Source of the DNA: Bacteroidia bacterium
Lineage (GTDB): Bacteria > Bacteroidota > Bacteroidia > Bacteroidales > Azobacteroidaceae
DNA length: 33,231 nt
Assembly: GCA_025996815.1 (NCBI GenBank)
Contig: BNTT01000021.1
Location: 1 to 33,231 of the forward strand
Direction: 5' to 3'
Below, one piece after another: positions 1 through 8,398 of the stretch. The number at the start of each line of letters is the position of its first letter. Positions within the stretch are counted from its first letter, which is position 1. The notes under the pieces were generated by a model. It was given only the letters and a program-made list of their open reading frames with translations, made no database searches and was not told the origin of the DNA. The translations under genes and the position numbers were made by a program.

Positions 1-1
1 C

Positions 2-871
2 CGGCGCGCCTCAAAACGCCGCGAGAGCGTGCCCGCAGTGGGCTTACGTGCCCCGGACGACCCAAATCTTCGGGCGTTGTGGCGCGCCGGGCACACCGAG
101 GCGACCATCGACCTGGCGCGATTGGCAGGGCTGTATCCCGCCGGTGCGCTCATCGAAATCATCAATCCCGACGGCACCATGGCGCGTTTGCCGCAGTTAT
201 TTGAGGTTGCCAAAAAATTCGACATTAAAATCATATCCATCGAGGCATTGATTGCCTACCGTCTGAAGCAGGAATCGCTGATAGAACGCGGCGAGGCGGT
301 GAATATGCCCACGCAATACGGACATTTCAAACTCATTCCGTTTCGCCAAAAAGCATCGGGCTTGGAACACATCGCCCTGGTGAAAGGCGAATGGAAGCCC
401 GATGAGCCGATTTTGGTGCGGATGCACTCCAGTTGCATGACCGGCGACATTTTTGCATCCATGCGCTGCGAATGCGGCGAGCAGTTGCACAAATCCATGC
501 AAATGATTGAACAGGAGGGTAGGGGGGCAATAGTCTATCTCAGTCAGGAGGGCAGAGGAATAGGCTTTATGGAAAAAATGAAAGCCTACAAACTGCAAGA
601 AGAGGGCTTAGACACGGTGGATGCCAACCTGCACCTCGGACACGCCTCCGACGAGCGCGACTACGGCATAGGTGCACAAATCCTGCGCGAAATAGGCGTA
701 TCAAAAATCCGCCTGATTACCAACAACCCCGCCAAAAAAGCAGGCTTGGAGGGCTACGGCTTGGAAATCGTGGAGAATGTCCCCCTCGAAATTGCGCCAA
801 ATCCATACAATGAGGTGTATATGCGGACTAAGAAGGAGCGGATGGGGCATCAGTTGAAGAATTTGAAATGA
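2..871 (+). CDS. ribBA: Bifunctional DHBP synthase / GTP cyclohydrolase II, 3' part (riboflavin synthesis)
   Basis: GTP cyclohydrolase II opens GTP to the pyrimidine precursor of riboflavin; the fused RibB half makes 3,4-dihydroxy-2-butanone 4-phosphate. The reading frame is open from base 2, so the N-terminus lies outside the window; the first internal start would be GTG at 29. Numbering from that GTG, residues 21-56 are the end of the RibB domain (GHTEA and DGTMARLP motifs). Residues 95-265 are the RibA domain. The zinc cysteines are C136, C147 and C149, with the family's 11+2 spacing, followed by QEGRGIG (173-179) and a [10 protein letters not shown] segment. The stretch just before GHTEA (bases 2-85) fits the usual GHxFPLxA-GGVL pattern poorly, so it is either divergent or low-quality end sequence. 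The kinase gene follows after 21 bases, so read-through is possible. Confidence 0.93.
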   Translation, partial: RRASKRRESVPAVGLRAPDDPNLRALWRAGHTEATIDLARLAGLYPAGALIEIINPDGTMARLPQLFEVAKKFDIKIISIEALIAYRLKQESLIERGEAVNMPTQYGHFKLIPFRQKASGLEHIALVKGEWKPDEPILVRMHSSCMTGDIFASMRCECGEQLHKSMQMIEQEGRGAIVYLSQEGRGIGFMEKMKAYKLQEEGLDTVDANLHLGHASDERDYGIGAQILREIGVSKIRLITNNPAKKAGLEGYGLEIVENVPLEIAPNPYNEVYMRTKKERMGHQLKNLK

Positions 872-892
872 AGATGTTAAAAAATATGAATT

Positions 893-2422
893 ATGGAAAA
901 GAAATCGACGGAAATATTTACTGAGGGTGCTTTCGGTGGTGGATATACCGAGGTAGTGAATGATAAAGGGCTTTCCATTGGGACAACGCTGCAAGCGGGC
1001 AAATATACCGTTGAGCACGTGATTGGTGCCGGTGGGTTTGGCATCACCTATTATGTGCGGCACAATGCGCTGGGGAGCCATTTTGCTATGAAAGAGTTTT
1101 TTATCAACGGCTATTCTACGCGCCAGACGGAGCATACCACCATTGCGCTGCAAGGGCTAGACAAGGCTGTGTATGACAAATATCTGCAAAAATTCATTGA
1201 GGAGGCACAAACTTTGGCGCGGCTCAACCATCCAAACATCGTGAAAATAGTGGATGTTTTTCAGGAAAACAACACCGCCTATATCGTGATGCCGTTTGTG
1301 GAAGGGCAAACGCTTCAGCAAATAGTGGCTGGTCGGGGCAGACTGAACTATGAAACCGCCCTCGATTACATCACGCAACTATCGGAAGCCGTCGATTACA
1401 TCCACCAACGCGATATTCTGCACCGCGACATCAAGCCGGAAAACATCATCATCACGCCGCTCAACAAAGCCATCCTGATAGATTTCGGCTCAGCGCGCGA
1501 GTTCATTCAAGACAAAACGCAAAGCCACACCACCATCCTCACGCACGGCTACGCACCGCTGGAACAATATTCGCCCAGCAGCCGCAAAGGCTCTTACACA
1601 GACATTTATTCGCTGGGCGCAGTATTTTATTTTGCCCTAACCGGAAAGAAGCCGATGGATGCCACCATGCGCACGATGCAAGCGATGCCGGAGCCGAAAA
1701 CACTTGTGCCGAATATCCCCGATGCTGCTAACTATGTGATTATGAAAGCTATGCAGTTGCAGCCGGAATTGCGATATCAGAGGATTGGGGAGTTTGTGGG
1801 GGAGTTGCTAAATAGGAGAAAAACGAGGGAAAAGAAGAAAAAGAAGAAATCAAAGTTTATATGGATATTCGTAATTATTTTATTGCTTATAGGTGGAGGT
1901 CTTGGCTATGTCAAATATCAACAAGAACGGTTAGTCCAAGAGCGGATTGAAAAAGAAAAAGCAAACGAAAGAGTAAAAGAAAAAATTAGACAGGAACGAT
2001 TGGCTCAAATTGAACGAAGAGAAGAAAAAAGACGAAAAGAAAAAGAAAGAGCAGAAAGGGATAGACAAGAAGAATTACAAAGAATTGAAAAAATTGAAAA
2101 AATTAAGAAATTTGAAGAAGCCAAGAAAAATGGTAAACTATATAAGCACGGAACTATAATAAGGAAAAGGGAAATTGGACCTAAAGGAGGTTTTTTTGTA
2201 GAAGCGGTTGGTGATGACACGGGCTGGACGGTTCCAGGTTATTCTTATGTTACTTTCTTACAATCTGACGATAATTGGGAACAATCATCCATGGTTTATA
2301 CGCGAGATTTTAGAGGAGAAAAAACATGGACAGGTTATTACTATGTGCAATGGTATTCTCCATGGGGGATGTTGAAAAAAGGATTTGTGAGATTAAACGA
2401 TTATGGTTTAGGCATACCATAG
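893..2422 (+). CDS. Membrane-anchored Ser/Thr protein kinase with unknown C-terminal domain
   Basis: A 509-residue Hanks-type kinase. Visible kinase motifs: glycine loop GAGGFG (45-50), catalytic Lys67, helix-C Glu104, HRD (177-179) with K181 and N184, and DFG (197-199). APLEQ (221-225) stands where APE normally lies. Residues 311-320 are almost all Lys/Arg and are followed by one transmembrane helix (321-340), so the kinase faces the cytoplasm. Residues about 341-422 are a highly charged Glu/Lys/Arg-rich probable coiled coil. The last ~85 residues are aromatic-rich and beta-like; I do not recognise them, and they would be a periplasmic sensor. By eye, GC content falls from about one half to about one third near base 1830, exactly where the linker and membrane helix begin, suggesting that the sensor was joined to the kinase. 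The RES gene starts 36 bases downstream with no visible promoter between them. Confidence 0.88.
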   Translation: MEKKSTEIFTEGAFGGGYTEVVNDKGLSIGTTLQAGKYTVEHVIGAGGFGITYYVRHNALGSHFAMKEFFINGYSTRQTEHTTIALQGLDKAVYDKYLQKFIEEAQTLARLNHPNIVKIVDVFQENNTAYIVMPFVEGQTLQQIVAGRGRLNYETALDYITQLSEAVDYIHQRDILHRDIKPENIIITPLNKAILIDFGSAREFIQDKTQSHTTILTHGYAPLEQYSPSSRKGSYTDIYSLGAVFYFALTGKKPMDATMRTMQAMPEPKTLVPNIPDAANYVIMKAMQLQPELRYQRIGEFVGELLNRRKTREKKKKKKSKFIWIFVIILLLIGGGLGYVKYQQERLVQERIEKEKANERVKEKIRQERLAQIERREEKRRKEKERAERDRQEELQRIEKIEKIKKFEEAKKNGKLYKHGTIIRKREIGPKGGFFVEAVGDDTGWTVPGYSYVTFLQSDDNWEQSSMVYTRDFRGEKTWTGYYYVQWYSPWGMLKKGFVRLNDYGLGIP

Positions 2423-2458
2423 AAAACAAGGTAAAAATACAAAACAATAAAGATAACG

Positions 2459-3379
2459 ATGAAAGCAGTAAAGGAAACACTTAGTGAGTTACGAGGATTG
2501 GAACTTTCCTCGTATCCTTATTTTGAGGTTCAAGAATTGATAAGAAGTTTGGGTAAAAGTAAATTTCTGGGATTTACTTTGCATCCGGGAAAATATCTGA
2601 TGAGAGTCAGATATGGTGCGAATTACACAAAAAAATCAGAATTGACATATTTACCCCAATACAAAAACACTAAATGCCAACGAGCGAGCACACCTAATAG
2701 TACAATGTTTTATGGCACTATTGTTTCTAACGAACAAGACTTGGACGAAGCACGAATGATTGCCGCATGCGAATGTTCTCCTTTATTGAGAAAAAAACAA
2801 AAAACATGTGGGATAGAAAAAATTACTTATGGAAGATGGCGAGTTACAAAAGACATCAATTTGGTTGTTATACTTGATGAGAGTATGTATGCTGGAGTTT
2901 TCAACAATTCACTATTGACAGAATTGAAGGAGGCTTTTGATGGATATATAAAATCAGCCCCAGATATTGAAGATAGCTGTAGACAAATTTCAAAATTTTT
3001 CTCAGAAGAGTTTTCCAAAGATAATATTAAACATGATTACGATTACTTTTTATCAGCTATTTTTACAGAAGTAATAACAAATGACTTAGGTTTTGATGGT
3101 GTTATGTACCCGTCTGTTCGGGCTGGAGGGCAGTTAGGTTTCAACGTTGCTATAAAACCCAAAACAGTAGACGATAGTCTAGCATTAGACATGGCGGCAG
3201 AGTCTACTTTGTACACAAAGGACGGAAAGTTTTTTAATTGGGTGGATAAAATTTCAAAATTAAATGCTGAAGACTATTCGGAAATAACCACATGGGAGTA
3301 TGAAAATTATCCTCAATTAACAGATGACGAAAGATTGGAACAATTACAGATTAAAAATTTTGATGAACTCGAAAAATAA
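2459..3379 (+). CDS. RES-domain protein (putative NAD-targeting toxin/effector)
   Basis: A 306-residue protein that I assign to the RES family from its motif order. It has an RVR pair (49-51), then R75 in QRAS-PNSTMFYG with Y85, then E105 in EARMIAACE. Late in the protein comes DGVMYPSV (213-220, S219) with GFNVAI (227-232, N229). RES proteins typically present Arg, Tyr, Glu and Ser in this order around an NAD-binding pocket, and characterised members degrade NAD by phosphorolysis or ADP-ribosylate a target. No Xre-type antitoxin gene lies beside it, which is unusual for RES toxins; its neighbours are a kinase upstream and an FHA-protease gene 28 bases downstream. It is AT-rich, like the 3' half of the kinase gene. 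RES membership is a strong inference; toxicity is not shown here. Confidence 0.72.
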   Translation: MKAVKETLSELRGLELSSYPYFEVQELIRSLGKSKFLGFTLHPGKYLMRVRYGANYTKKSELTYLPQYKNTKCQRASTPNSTMFYGTIVSNEQDLDEARMIAACECSPLLRKKQKTCGIEKITYGRWRVTKDINLVVILDESMYAGVFNNSLLTELKEAFDGYIKSAPDIEDSCRQISKFFSEEFSKDNIKHDYDYFLSAIFTEVITNDLGFDGVMYPSVRAGGQLGFNVAIKPKTVDDSLALDMAAESTLYTKDGKFFNWVDKISKLNAEDYSEITTWEYENYPQLTDDERLEQLQIKNFDELEK

Positions 3380-3407
3380 AAAAAAGATAAATTTATAACA
3401 AATTGAT

Positions 3408-4184
3408 ATGAAAACAATTACAATCGGACGTGACCTCGACAATGACATCATCATCCACGACACAAAAGTATCGCGCCATCATTTGCAAATTATACAAACG
3501 GGTGCAGACAGTTTCCGCCTCGTAGATTGCCATTCCACTAACGGCACATTTGTGAACAATCGAAAAATTGATAGCGAAACAACACTGTTGCCAAATGATA
3601 GCGTGCGGATTGGTAATTCAACGCTACCTTGGCAGAGCTATTTTGCAAACAGCAAGCCAATTGCATTGCCTCAATCGCCCAAATCCAATCATTCATCAGG
3701 GAGGGTTTTTAGCGTGGTGGTGGCGTTGGTGGCGGTTGTACTTTGCGTTTTTGTGGTCAATCACGATATGTCGGATGTTTTCAATGTTGGGCAGCCCAAA
3801 CCCGTTGTTGTGAAGATGCACGAAAAGAATGGGGTGCGCTATATTCCTATGAAAATCAATGGGCAAGAGCTTGATTTTGTGTTCGATACGGGTGCAAGCA
3901 GTATTTGCATCTCCCTGTTGGAAGCACGCATTTTGGTGAAAAACGGTTTGCTTTCAAACGATGATGTGATTGGCGAAGAACAATTTAGAGATGCAACGGG
4001 GCGACTTTCAGTAGGAACAAAAATCAACCTCAACACCGTAAAAATCGGTGATAAAGAGTTGTACAACGTAGAAGCCACCATCATAGACAATTATGGTGCG
4101 CCCTGCCTGCTGGGGCAAACCGTCCTTTCGCGCTTCGGCACCTACAAGATTGACAACGCCAAGCAAGAAATTGTGTTTGAATAA
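3408..4184 (+). CDS. FHA domain - transmembrane helix - retropepsin-like aspartic protease
   Basis: A 258-residue protein with three clear parts. Residues 1-72 are a forkhead-associated domain, which binds phosphothreonine peptides: GRD-NDI, then VSRHH (21-25) and HSTNGTFVN (42-50). Residues 99-118 form one hydrophobic helix. Residues 133-258 are a clan AA (retropepsin-like) aspartic protease, with the catalytic FDTGAS at 159-164 and the second conserved block LLGQTVLSRFG at 234-244. The topology would place the FHA domain in the cytoplasm and the protease in the periplasm. Retropepsin-like enzymes work as dimers; the single DTG motif fits. It ends the kinase-RES-FHA gene run, so the kinase, or a protein it phosphorylates, is the obvious FHA ligand. 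That partnership is an inference. Confidence 0.85.
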   Translation: MKTITIGRDLDNDIIIHDTKVSRHHLQIIQTGADSFRLVDCHSTNGTFVNNRKIDSETTLLPNDSVRIGNSTLPWQSYFANSKPIALPQSPKSNHSSGRVFSVVVALVAVVLCVFVVNHDMSDVFNVGQPKPVVVKMHEKNGVRYIPMKINGQELDFVFDTGASSICISLLEARILVKNGLLSNDDVIGEEQFRDATGRLSVGTKINLNTVKIGDKELYNVEATIIDNYGAPCLLGQTVLSRFGTYKIDNAKQEIVFE

Positions 4185-4191
4185 AATTTCG

Positions 4192-4199
4192 TACCTTTG
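4192..4199 (+). promoter_or_regulatory. Promoter -7 element for the ATPase/DUF4276 pair
   Basis: TACCTTTG matches the Bacteroidetes TAnnTTTG element, starts 8 bases after the FHA-protease stop codon and lies 33 bases before the ATPase start. It separates the ATPase pair from the kinase-RES-FHA unit. Confidence 0.6.
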
Positions 4200-4231
4200 C
4201 CCTCACAACTCAACAAATAAAGAAATAAATT

Positions 4232-5407
4232 ATGATAAAAAAAATTATTATTCAAGATTTTTTTTCTTTTAAAGGGGAAAATGAAATCGAATTGAATCAA
4301 GGAGTTAATATTCTCCTTGGGATAAATGGAAGTGGAAAGACATCGTTTTTAAATGCCTTTCGATTATTGTATGAAGGAATATCCGGTATTGGTTTTTACA
4401 AGCTATTTATAGGACAATGGGAAGGCTTTGATAAAGTTGCCAATGTAAACCAACACCAAGCTCCGTATATTCGATTGACTTATGTTTTTGACCATGAAGC
4501 ATTATCAAAAATCAATCCGTCTTCGCCTTTTGATACGGATGTTTTTTATCGTATATCTATTTATCCGGCAGGAGCGACAAGTTATACTATAACAGAAACT
4601 CTTTACTCTGAAAATCAAACATACTTGGATTTTAAAAATGGGGTTGGGAAACTTTCCATAGGAAATGATGTTGATTATAAAGACGGAGATGTATCCGGTC
4701 AGGAATTAGTTTTACGGCAGATTACAGACCCTCAACGATTACATACGCATACTATCAAAAAGGCAGTTGAGAGCATGTCTATTTATGACTCTTTTGACAC
4801 AAGTAGTTTTAGCCCATTAAGAAGACCTACAAATGAATTTGCAGGATTAACTAAATTAAGAAAAACAGGTGACAATCTTACCTCATTACTCAATTATCTT
4901 AAAAATAACAGAAGTTTGACTTATGATAATATAGAAGAAAATTTAGCAAAAATCAATCCTGTATATAAAAGCATTGATATTTCACTTTTCGGGTCACAAC
5001 TGTATCTTTCATTAAAAGAAAAAAACTTGGATAGAACAATCGGTGCATTGCATTTATCTGATGGCACCTTGCGCTATTTATTGATGATGTCAATTTTCTG
5101 CAATCCGGACAGAGGTTGTTTCGTCGGAATTGACGAGCCTGAAAGCGGCTTGCACCCCGATATGATAAAATCGGTGTGCGATATGATGAAAGAGGCAGCA
5201 AAAGATTCTCAGATAATTGTTGCAACACATTCTCCATCATTATTAAATCATTTTGAATTGGAAGATGTTCTTGTTTTTGAGAAAGACGAACAGAATAAAA
5301 CCGAGGTGAAATACGATTTAAGCGAAGATAATTTCCCCAATTGGGAGGGCGAATTTCTCGTTGGACAAATGTGGGTAAGAGGGCAAATAGGGGGCAAAAG
5401 ATGGTAG
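4232..5407 (+). CDS. AAA (OLD/RecF-like, AAA_21 type) ATPase
   Basis: A 391-residue ABC-type ATPase of the OLD/RecF/SMC-like group. Walker A is GINGSGKT (30-37), the signature-like motif is LSDGTLR (275-281), Walker B is CFVGIDEPESGLHPD (296-310), and the switch histidine is H333 in ATHSP. The region between the motifs (about 90-270) is variable and lacks an obvious coiled coil. Its 3' end overlaps the following DUF4276 gene by 7 bases, so the two are translationally coupled. Paired ATPase plus TOPRIM-like genes occur in anti-phage systems such as PARIS, and Gabija GajA fuses the two activities. Its job as a phage sensor is inferred from that resemblance. The gene is AT-rich compared with the flanking housekeeping genes. 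Confidence 0.87.
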   Translation: MIKKIIIQDFFSFKGENEIELNQGVNILLGINGSGKTSFLNAFRLLYEGISGIGFYKLFIGQWEGFDKVANVNQHQAPYIRLTYVFDHEALSKINPSSPFDTDVFYRISIYPAGATSYTITETLYSENQTYLDFKNGVGKLSIGNDVDYKDGDVSGQELVLRQITDPQRLHTHTIKKAVESMSIYDSFDTSSFSPLRRPTNEFAGLTKLRKTGDNLTSLLNYLKNNRSLTYDNIEENLAKINPVYKSIDISLFGSQLYLSLKEKNLDRTIGALHLSDGTLRYLLMMSIFCNPDRGCFVGIDEPESGLHPDMIKSVCDMMKEAAKDSQIIVATHSPSLLNHFELEDVLVFEKDEQNKTEVKYDLSEDNFPNWEGEFLVGQMWVRGQIGGKRW

Positions 5408-6099
5408 AAATAACAATAATGATAGAAGGTGGTGTTTTGGAACATGAAAATATTGATGTTGCAACACGTGACAATTCCGAATCGTTGAGGCAATCGTTCC
5501 ATAGAATTTTTACAGAACTTTTGGGTAGTGAAGTTAAAATTATTGTCCAACCTTTGGCTGGTAACAAAAACGCAGCTCGTATTTTTGCTAAATCATTTGA
5601 TAGCAATGCTTTCTTATATACAGATTTAGATGATATAAAAGCTCATATTGACAATTGGTTCAATAAATTAGAAATAGATGAGAAGCCCATTATTTTTGGT
5701 GAATCAAAAAAAGAAAAGATTTTCTTCATGATTCAAGAAATGGAAGCGTGGATATTAAAACAACCGGAAATAATTGAATTATGGGGTAAAAACAATAACT
5801 ATAAAAGAACCAATCCAGACGAGATTATCAGTAACCATTCTTTAATTAGCAGAAAAGATATAGAATCTATAGAAAAACCTTCAACAGCTCTTTCTACTAT
5901 TATTAAACACTTTTTCAGCCGAAATGTAAATGGGCAGTTCAAAAAAGTTCGATATGGAAAATTAAAAACCGCGCCAAATTTATTGGATTGCTTGGATGTA
6001 GAAAAATTGAAAAACAGCGATTCTGAAATAGATAGATTTTATCAATATGTAAAAGGAAATTTAATAAGAGAACGTATTGTATCAGATAATAGACATTAA
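5401..6099 (+). CDS. DUF4276-family protein, TOPRIM-like putative nuclease partner
   Basis: A 232-residue protein. I chose the ATG at 5401 because it overlaps the ATPase stop (ATGGTAG) and is preceded by a purine-rich stretch; the frame is open from 5341, but that would add 20 residues inside the ATPase gene. The N-terminus reads MVEITIMIEGG with Glu9, and a later strand reads LYTDLDD with Asp75 and Asp77. This matches the Glu and Asp-x-Asp metal-binding signature of TOPRIM nucleases. The segment FFMIQEMEAWIL is characteristic of DUF4276 proteins. Coupling to the ATPase suggests that the ATPase controls this protein's nuclease or other metal-dependent activity. The family has no settled function that I know of. 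Confidence 0.75.
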   Translation: MVEITIMIEGGVLEHENIDVATRDNSESLRQSFHRIFTELLGSEVKIIVQPLAGNKNAARIFAKSFDSNAFLYTDLDDIKAHIDNWFNKLEIDEKPIIFGESKKEKIFFMIQEMEAWILKQPEIIELWGKNNNYKRTNPDEIISNHSLISRKDIESIEKPSTALSTIIKHFFSRNVNGQFKKVRYGKLKTAPNLLDCLDVEKLKNSDSEIDRFYQYVKGNLIRERIVSDNRH

Positions 6100-6136
6100 T
6101 AAAGACATACTTTCCTGCAAAGCCAACGAAGATAAT

Positions 6137-8377
6137 ATGGTTTTTACCAAAATATATAGAAAAGTTTTTTTGCTGGTTGCGCTATTCGCGTGTACCCAAC
6201 CCGCTGTCGCCCAATGGAATACGGACGACCGCCAATTGGAAGGCGTGGTGGTGCGCAAAACAAAAGAGAAATACTCCAAAAAAGACAACCCTGCGGTGAA
6301 ATTGATGGAGGAGGTTATCAAGCGGCGGGGGATGCACGACCCGCGCGACCATGATTTTTATACCTGCGAAAATTATGTGCAGCGGTCGTTTGCCCGCGAC
6401 AATTTCACCGTTGAAGAGGCGCAGAGCAATTGGGTGTATCGAAAAATGGATAATTTGCGGGATTTTATTGACACTGTGAGCGTTTCGGGGCGACCTCTGT
6501 TGCCGCTTTACAGTGAGGAGCGGGTGGAGAAAATCTATTATCGGCGGTCGCCGCAGTCCGAAAAGCGGGTGCTGGAAGCCTTGAATAGGGGAGGGATGAT
6601 TGATTTTTTGTCCGAGGAGGGCACTACTAAGTTTCAGGAGGAGGTTTTTCGGGAAATTGATTTGTTTCAAGACAATGTGCCGCTGCTTTTGCAGCGATTC
6701 GTTAGCCCGCTGGCGACTTTTGGACCTCTGTATTACAAGTATTACCTCTTAGACACGGTGGTGGTGAACGATGTGCGGTGCGTGGACGTGGGTTTTGCGC
6801 CGTTCAATTCCGAGTCGTTTGGCTTCGCGGGGCATTTGTATGTTACGGTCGATTCCACCTTTTTCATACAAAAAGCCTCGTTTACGACACCCCGACACAT
6901 CAATTTGAATTTTGTGAACAGCCTGCGCGTGGAACAGGAATATGCGCGCACATCCGACAGCACGCGCCTTTTGACGAAAAACGACATCGTGGTCGATTTC
7001 AATATAATCAACAATGGCAAAGGCATTTACGCTCACTACCTCTCGGAGCGGCGCAATCATACGTTTGAACCGCCCGATGATTTGAAAATTTTTGAGGCGA
7101 AGGCTCCCGTCGTCGAACAGGCGGATGCCCGCAGTCAGCCGGAGGATTTTTGGACTGCCAAGCGCGCCGCCGATGCCAAAAAGAAGAGCGCGACCGCTGC
7201 GGAACTGATGCAGGCTCTCCGCAAAAAGCCGTTTTTTTATTACTCCTTGCGTGCGATAGATGTGCTTTTCAATGGCTACGTCCCTCTCGTGGGCGATTCT
7301 GCGCGGTTTGAGATGGGTCCGATTAACACGTTCATCAGCGGCAATGGATTGGAGGGGATGCGGTTTCGCCTTGGCGGCACCACCTCCGTGCATTTGAGCC
7401 GCCAACTGTTTGCCGACGGCTATCTGGCTTATGGCGTGGGCGACGAGCGGTGGAAAGGCAGGTTGCTGCTGGAATATACGTTTGAAAAGCGGAAAAAATA
7501 CCGTCTGGAATACCCCTTTCACTACCTGCGGGCGGAATACCGCTACGACATTAACCCGATTGGGCAGCACGGCAGCCACGACAACCTCTTTGCGATGATT
7601 GTACGCAAGCCCAACCGGATGCTGACCTATATGCGGACGGCGGCGTTGAGCTATTTTCACGAGCACTACAATGGCTGGAGTTATGGCATCACGGCACGCC
7701 ATCGGACGGAATGGGCAACACCGTTTGTGCCCTTCTTCGACGATTTCAAGGACTACAAGACCGCCGAACTTGAATTTAAACTGCGCTGGGCACACAACGA
7801 AGCCTTTTATCAGTGGCGCAACCACCGCACGCTCATTTCGATGGATGCAACGGTGATTGAACTGACCCATACGACGGCATTAAAAGACGTGTTAGGCTCT
7901 GATTATCAATATAATAGCACCAAGTTGAGCGTGCGCAAACGTTTCCGTATTTCGCCGCTGGGCTATGTGGATGTGCACGGTCGCACGGGGAAAATCTGGG
8001 GCGAGGTGCCCTACACGCTGCAGTTTATGCCCTCCACCAACCTTTCATACACCATCAACTGGTCGGAATCGTTCTCCCTGCTCGACCCGATGGAATTTCT
8101 AAACCGCCGCTTCGCCTCGTGGGACGTGCAATACCACCTCAACGGCACCCTCTTCAACCGCATCCCCCTCCTTAACCGCCTGAAATGGCGCGAATTAGTA
8201 GCCTGCCAAGGCTGGTACGGCGATGCGATGGGCAACACGCCATATATGGAACTCACCGTAGGCATCGAAAACATCCTCCGCATCCTCCGCGTAGACTATG
8301 TGCGGCGACTCACCTATCGCAACCGTCCGGATGTGCCCAACGACGGCGTGCGAGTGGGAGCGGTGCTCACGTTTTGA
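6137..8377 (+). CDS. DUF5686-family outer-membrane protein
   Basis: A 746-residue probable outer-membrane beta-barrel protein. I place the start at 6137 because residues 1-25 then form a good signal peptide (basic start, hydrophobic core, cleavage after AVA-Q); the frame is open from 6077, but that overlaps the previous gene. The mature N-terminus carries VVVRKTKEKYSKKDNPAV-LMEEVI, a hallmark of DUF5686 proteins. The C-terminal half alternates aromatic and polar residues as in barrel strands and ends in Phe. Family members usually begin with a carboxypeptidase-like regulatory domain, and that domain is absent here. The function of the family is not established. Base composition returns to about 50% GC, unlike the AT-rich genes before it. 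Confidence 0.75.
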   Translation: MVFTKIYRKVFLLVALFACTQPAVAQWNTDDRQLEGVVVRKTKEKYSKKDNPAVKLMEEVIKRRGMHDPRDHDFYTCENYVQRSFARDNFTVEEAQSNWVYRKMDNLRDFIDTVSVSGRPLLPLYSEERVEKIYYRRSPQSEKRVLEALNRGGMIDFLSEEGTTKFQEEVFREIDLFQDNVPLLLQRFVSPLATFGPLYYKYYLLDTVVVNDVRCVDVGFAPFNSESFGFAGHLYVTVDSTFFIQKASFTTPRHINLNFVNSLRVEQEYARTSDSTRLLTKNDIVVDFNIINNGKGIYAHYLSERRNHTFEPPDDLKIFEAKAPVVEQADARSQPEDFWTAKRAADAKKKSATAAELMQALRKKPFFYYSLRAIDVLFNGYVPLVGDSARFEMGPINTFISGNGLEGMRFRLGGTTSVHLSRQLFADGYLAYGVGDERWKGRLLLEYTFEKRKKYRLEYPFHYLRAEYRYDINPIGQHGSHDNLFAMIVRKPNRMLTYMRTAALSYFHEHYNGWSYGITARHRTEWATPFVPFFDDFKDYKTAELEFKLRWAHNEAFYQWRNHRTLISMDATVIELTHTTALKDVLGSDYQYNSTKLSVRKRFRISPLGYVDVHGRTGKIWGEVPYTLQFMPSTNLSYTINWSESFSLLDPMEFLNRRFASWDVQYHLNGTLFNRIPLLNRLKWRELVACQGWYGDAMGNTPYMELTVGIENILRILRVDYVRRLTYRNRPDVPNDGVRVGAVLTF

Positions 8378-8398
8378 AAACGCCGGAATTATCAAATA

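Noticed and set aside
5341..5400. Earlier ATG for the DUF4276 gene
   Set aside because: It would add 20 residues inside the ATPase coding region and displace the conserved N-terminal strand; the overlapping ATG at 5401 fits better.
4953..5606. 217-codon minus-strand frame across the ATPase/DUF4276 junction
   Set aside because: It overlaps two motif-supported genes, and its product has no domain.
6749..7870. 373-codon open frame on the minus strand
   Set aside because: It is antisense to the DUF5686 gene, has no recognisable motif and a His/Arg/Val-rich composition typical of a reverse-strand shadow.
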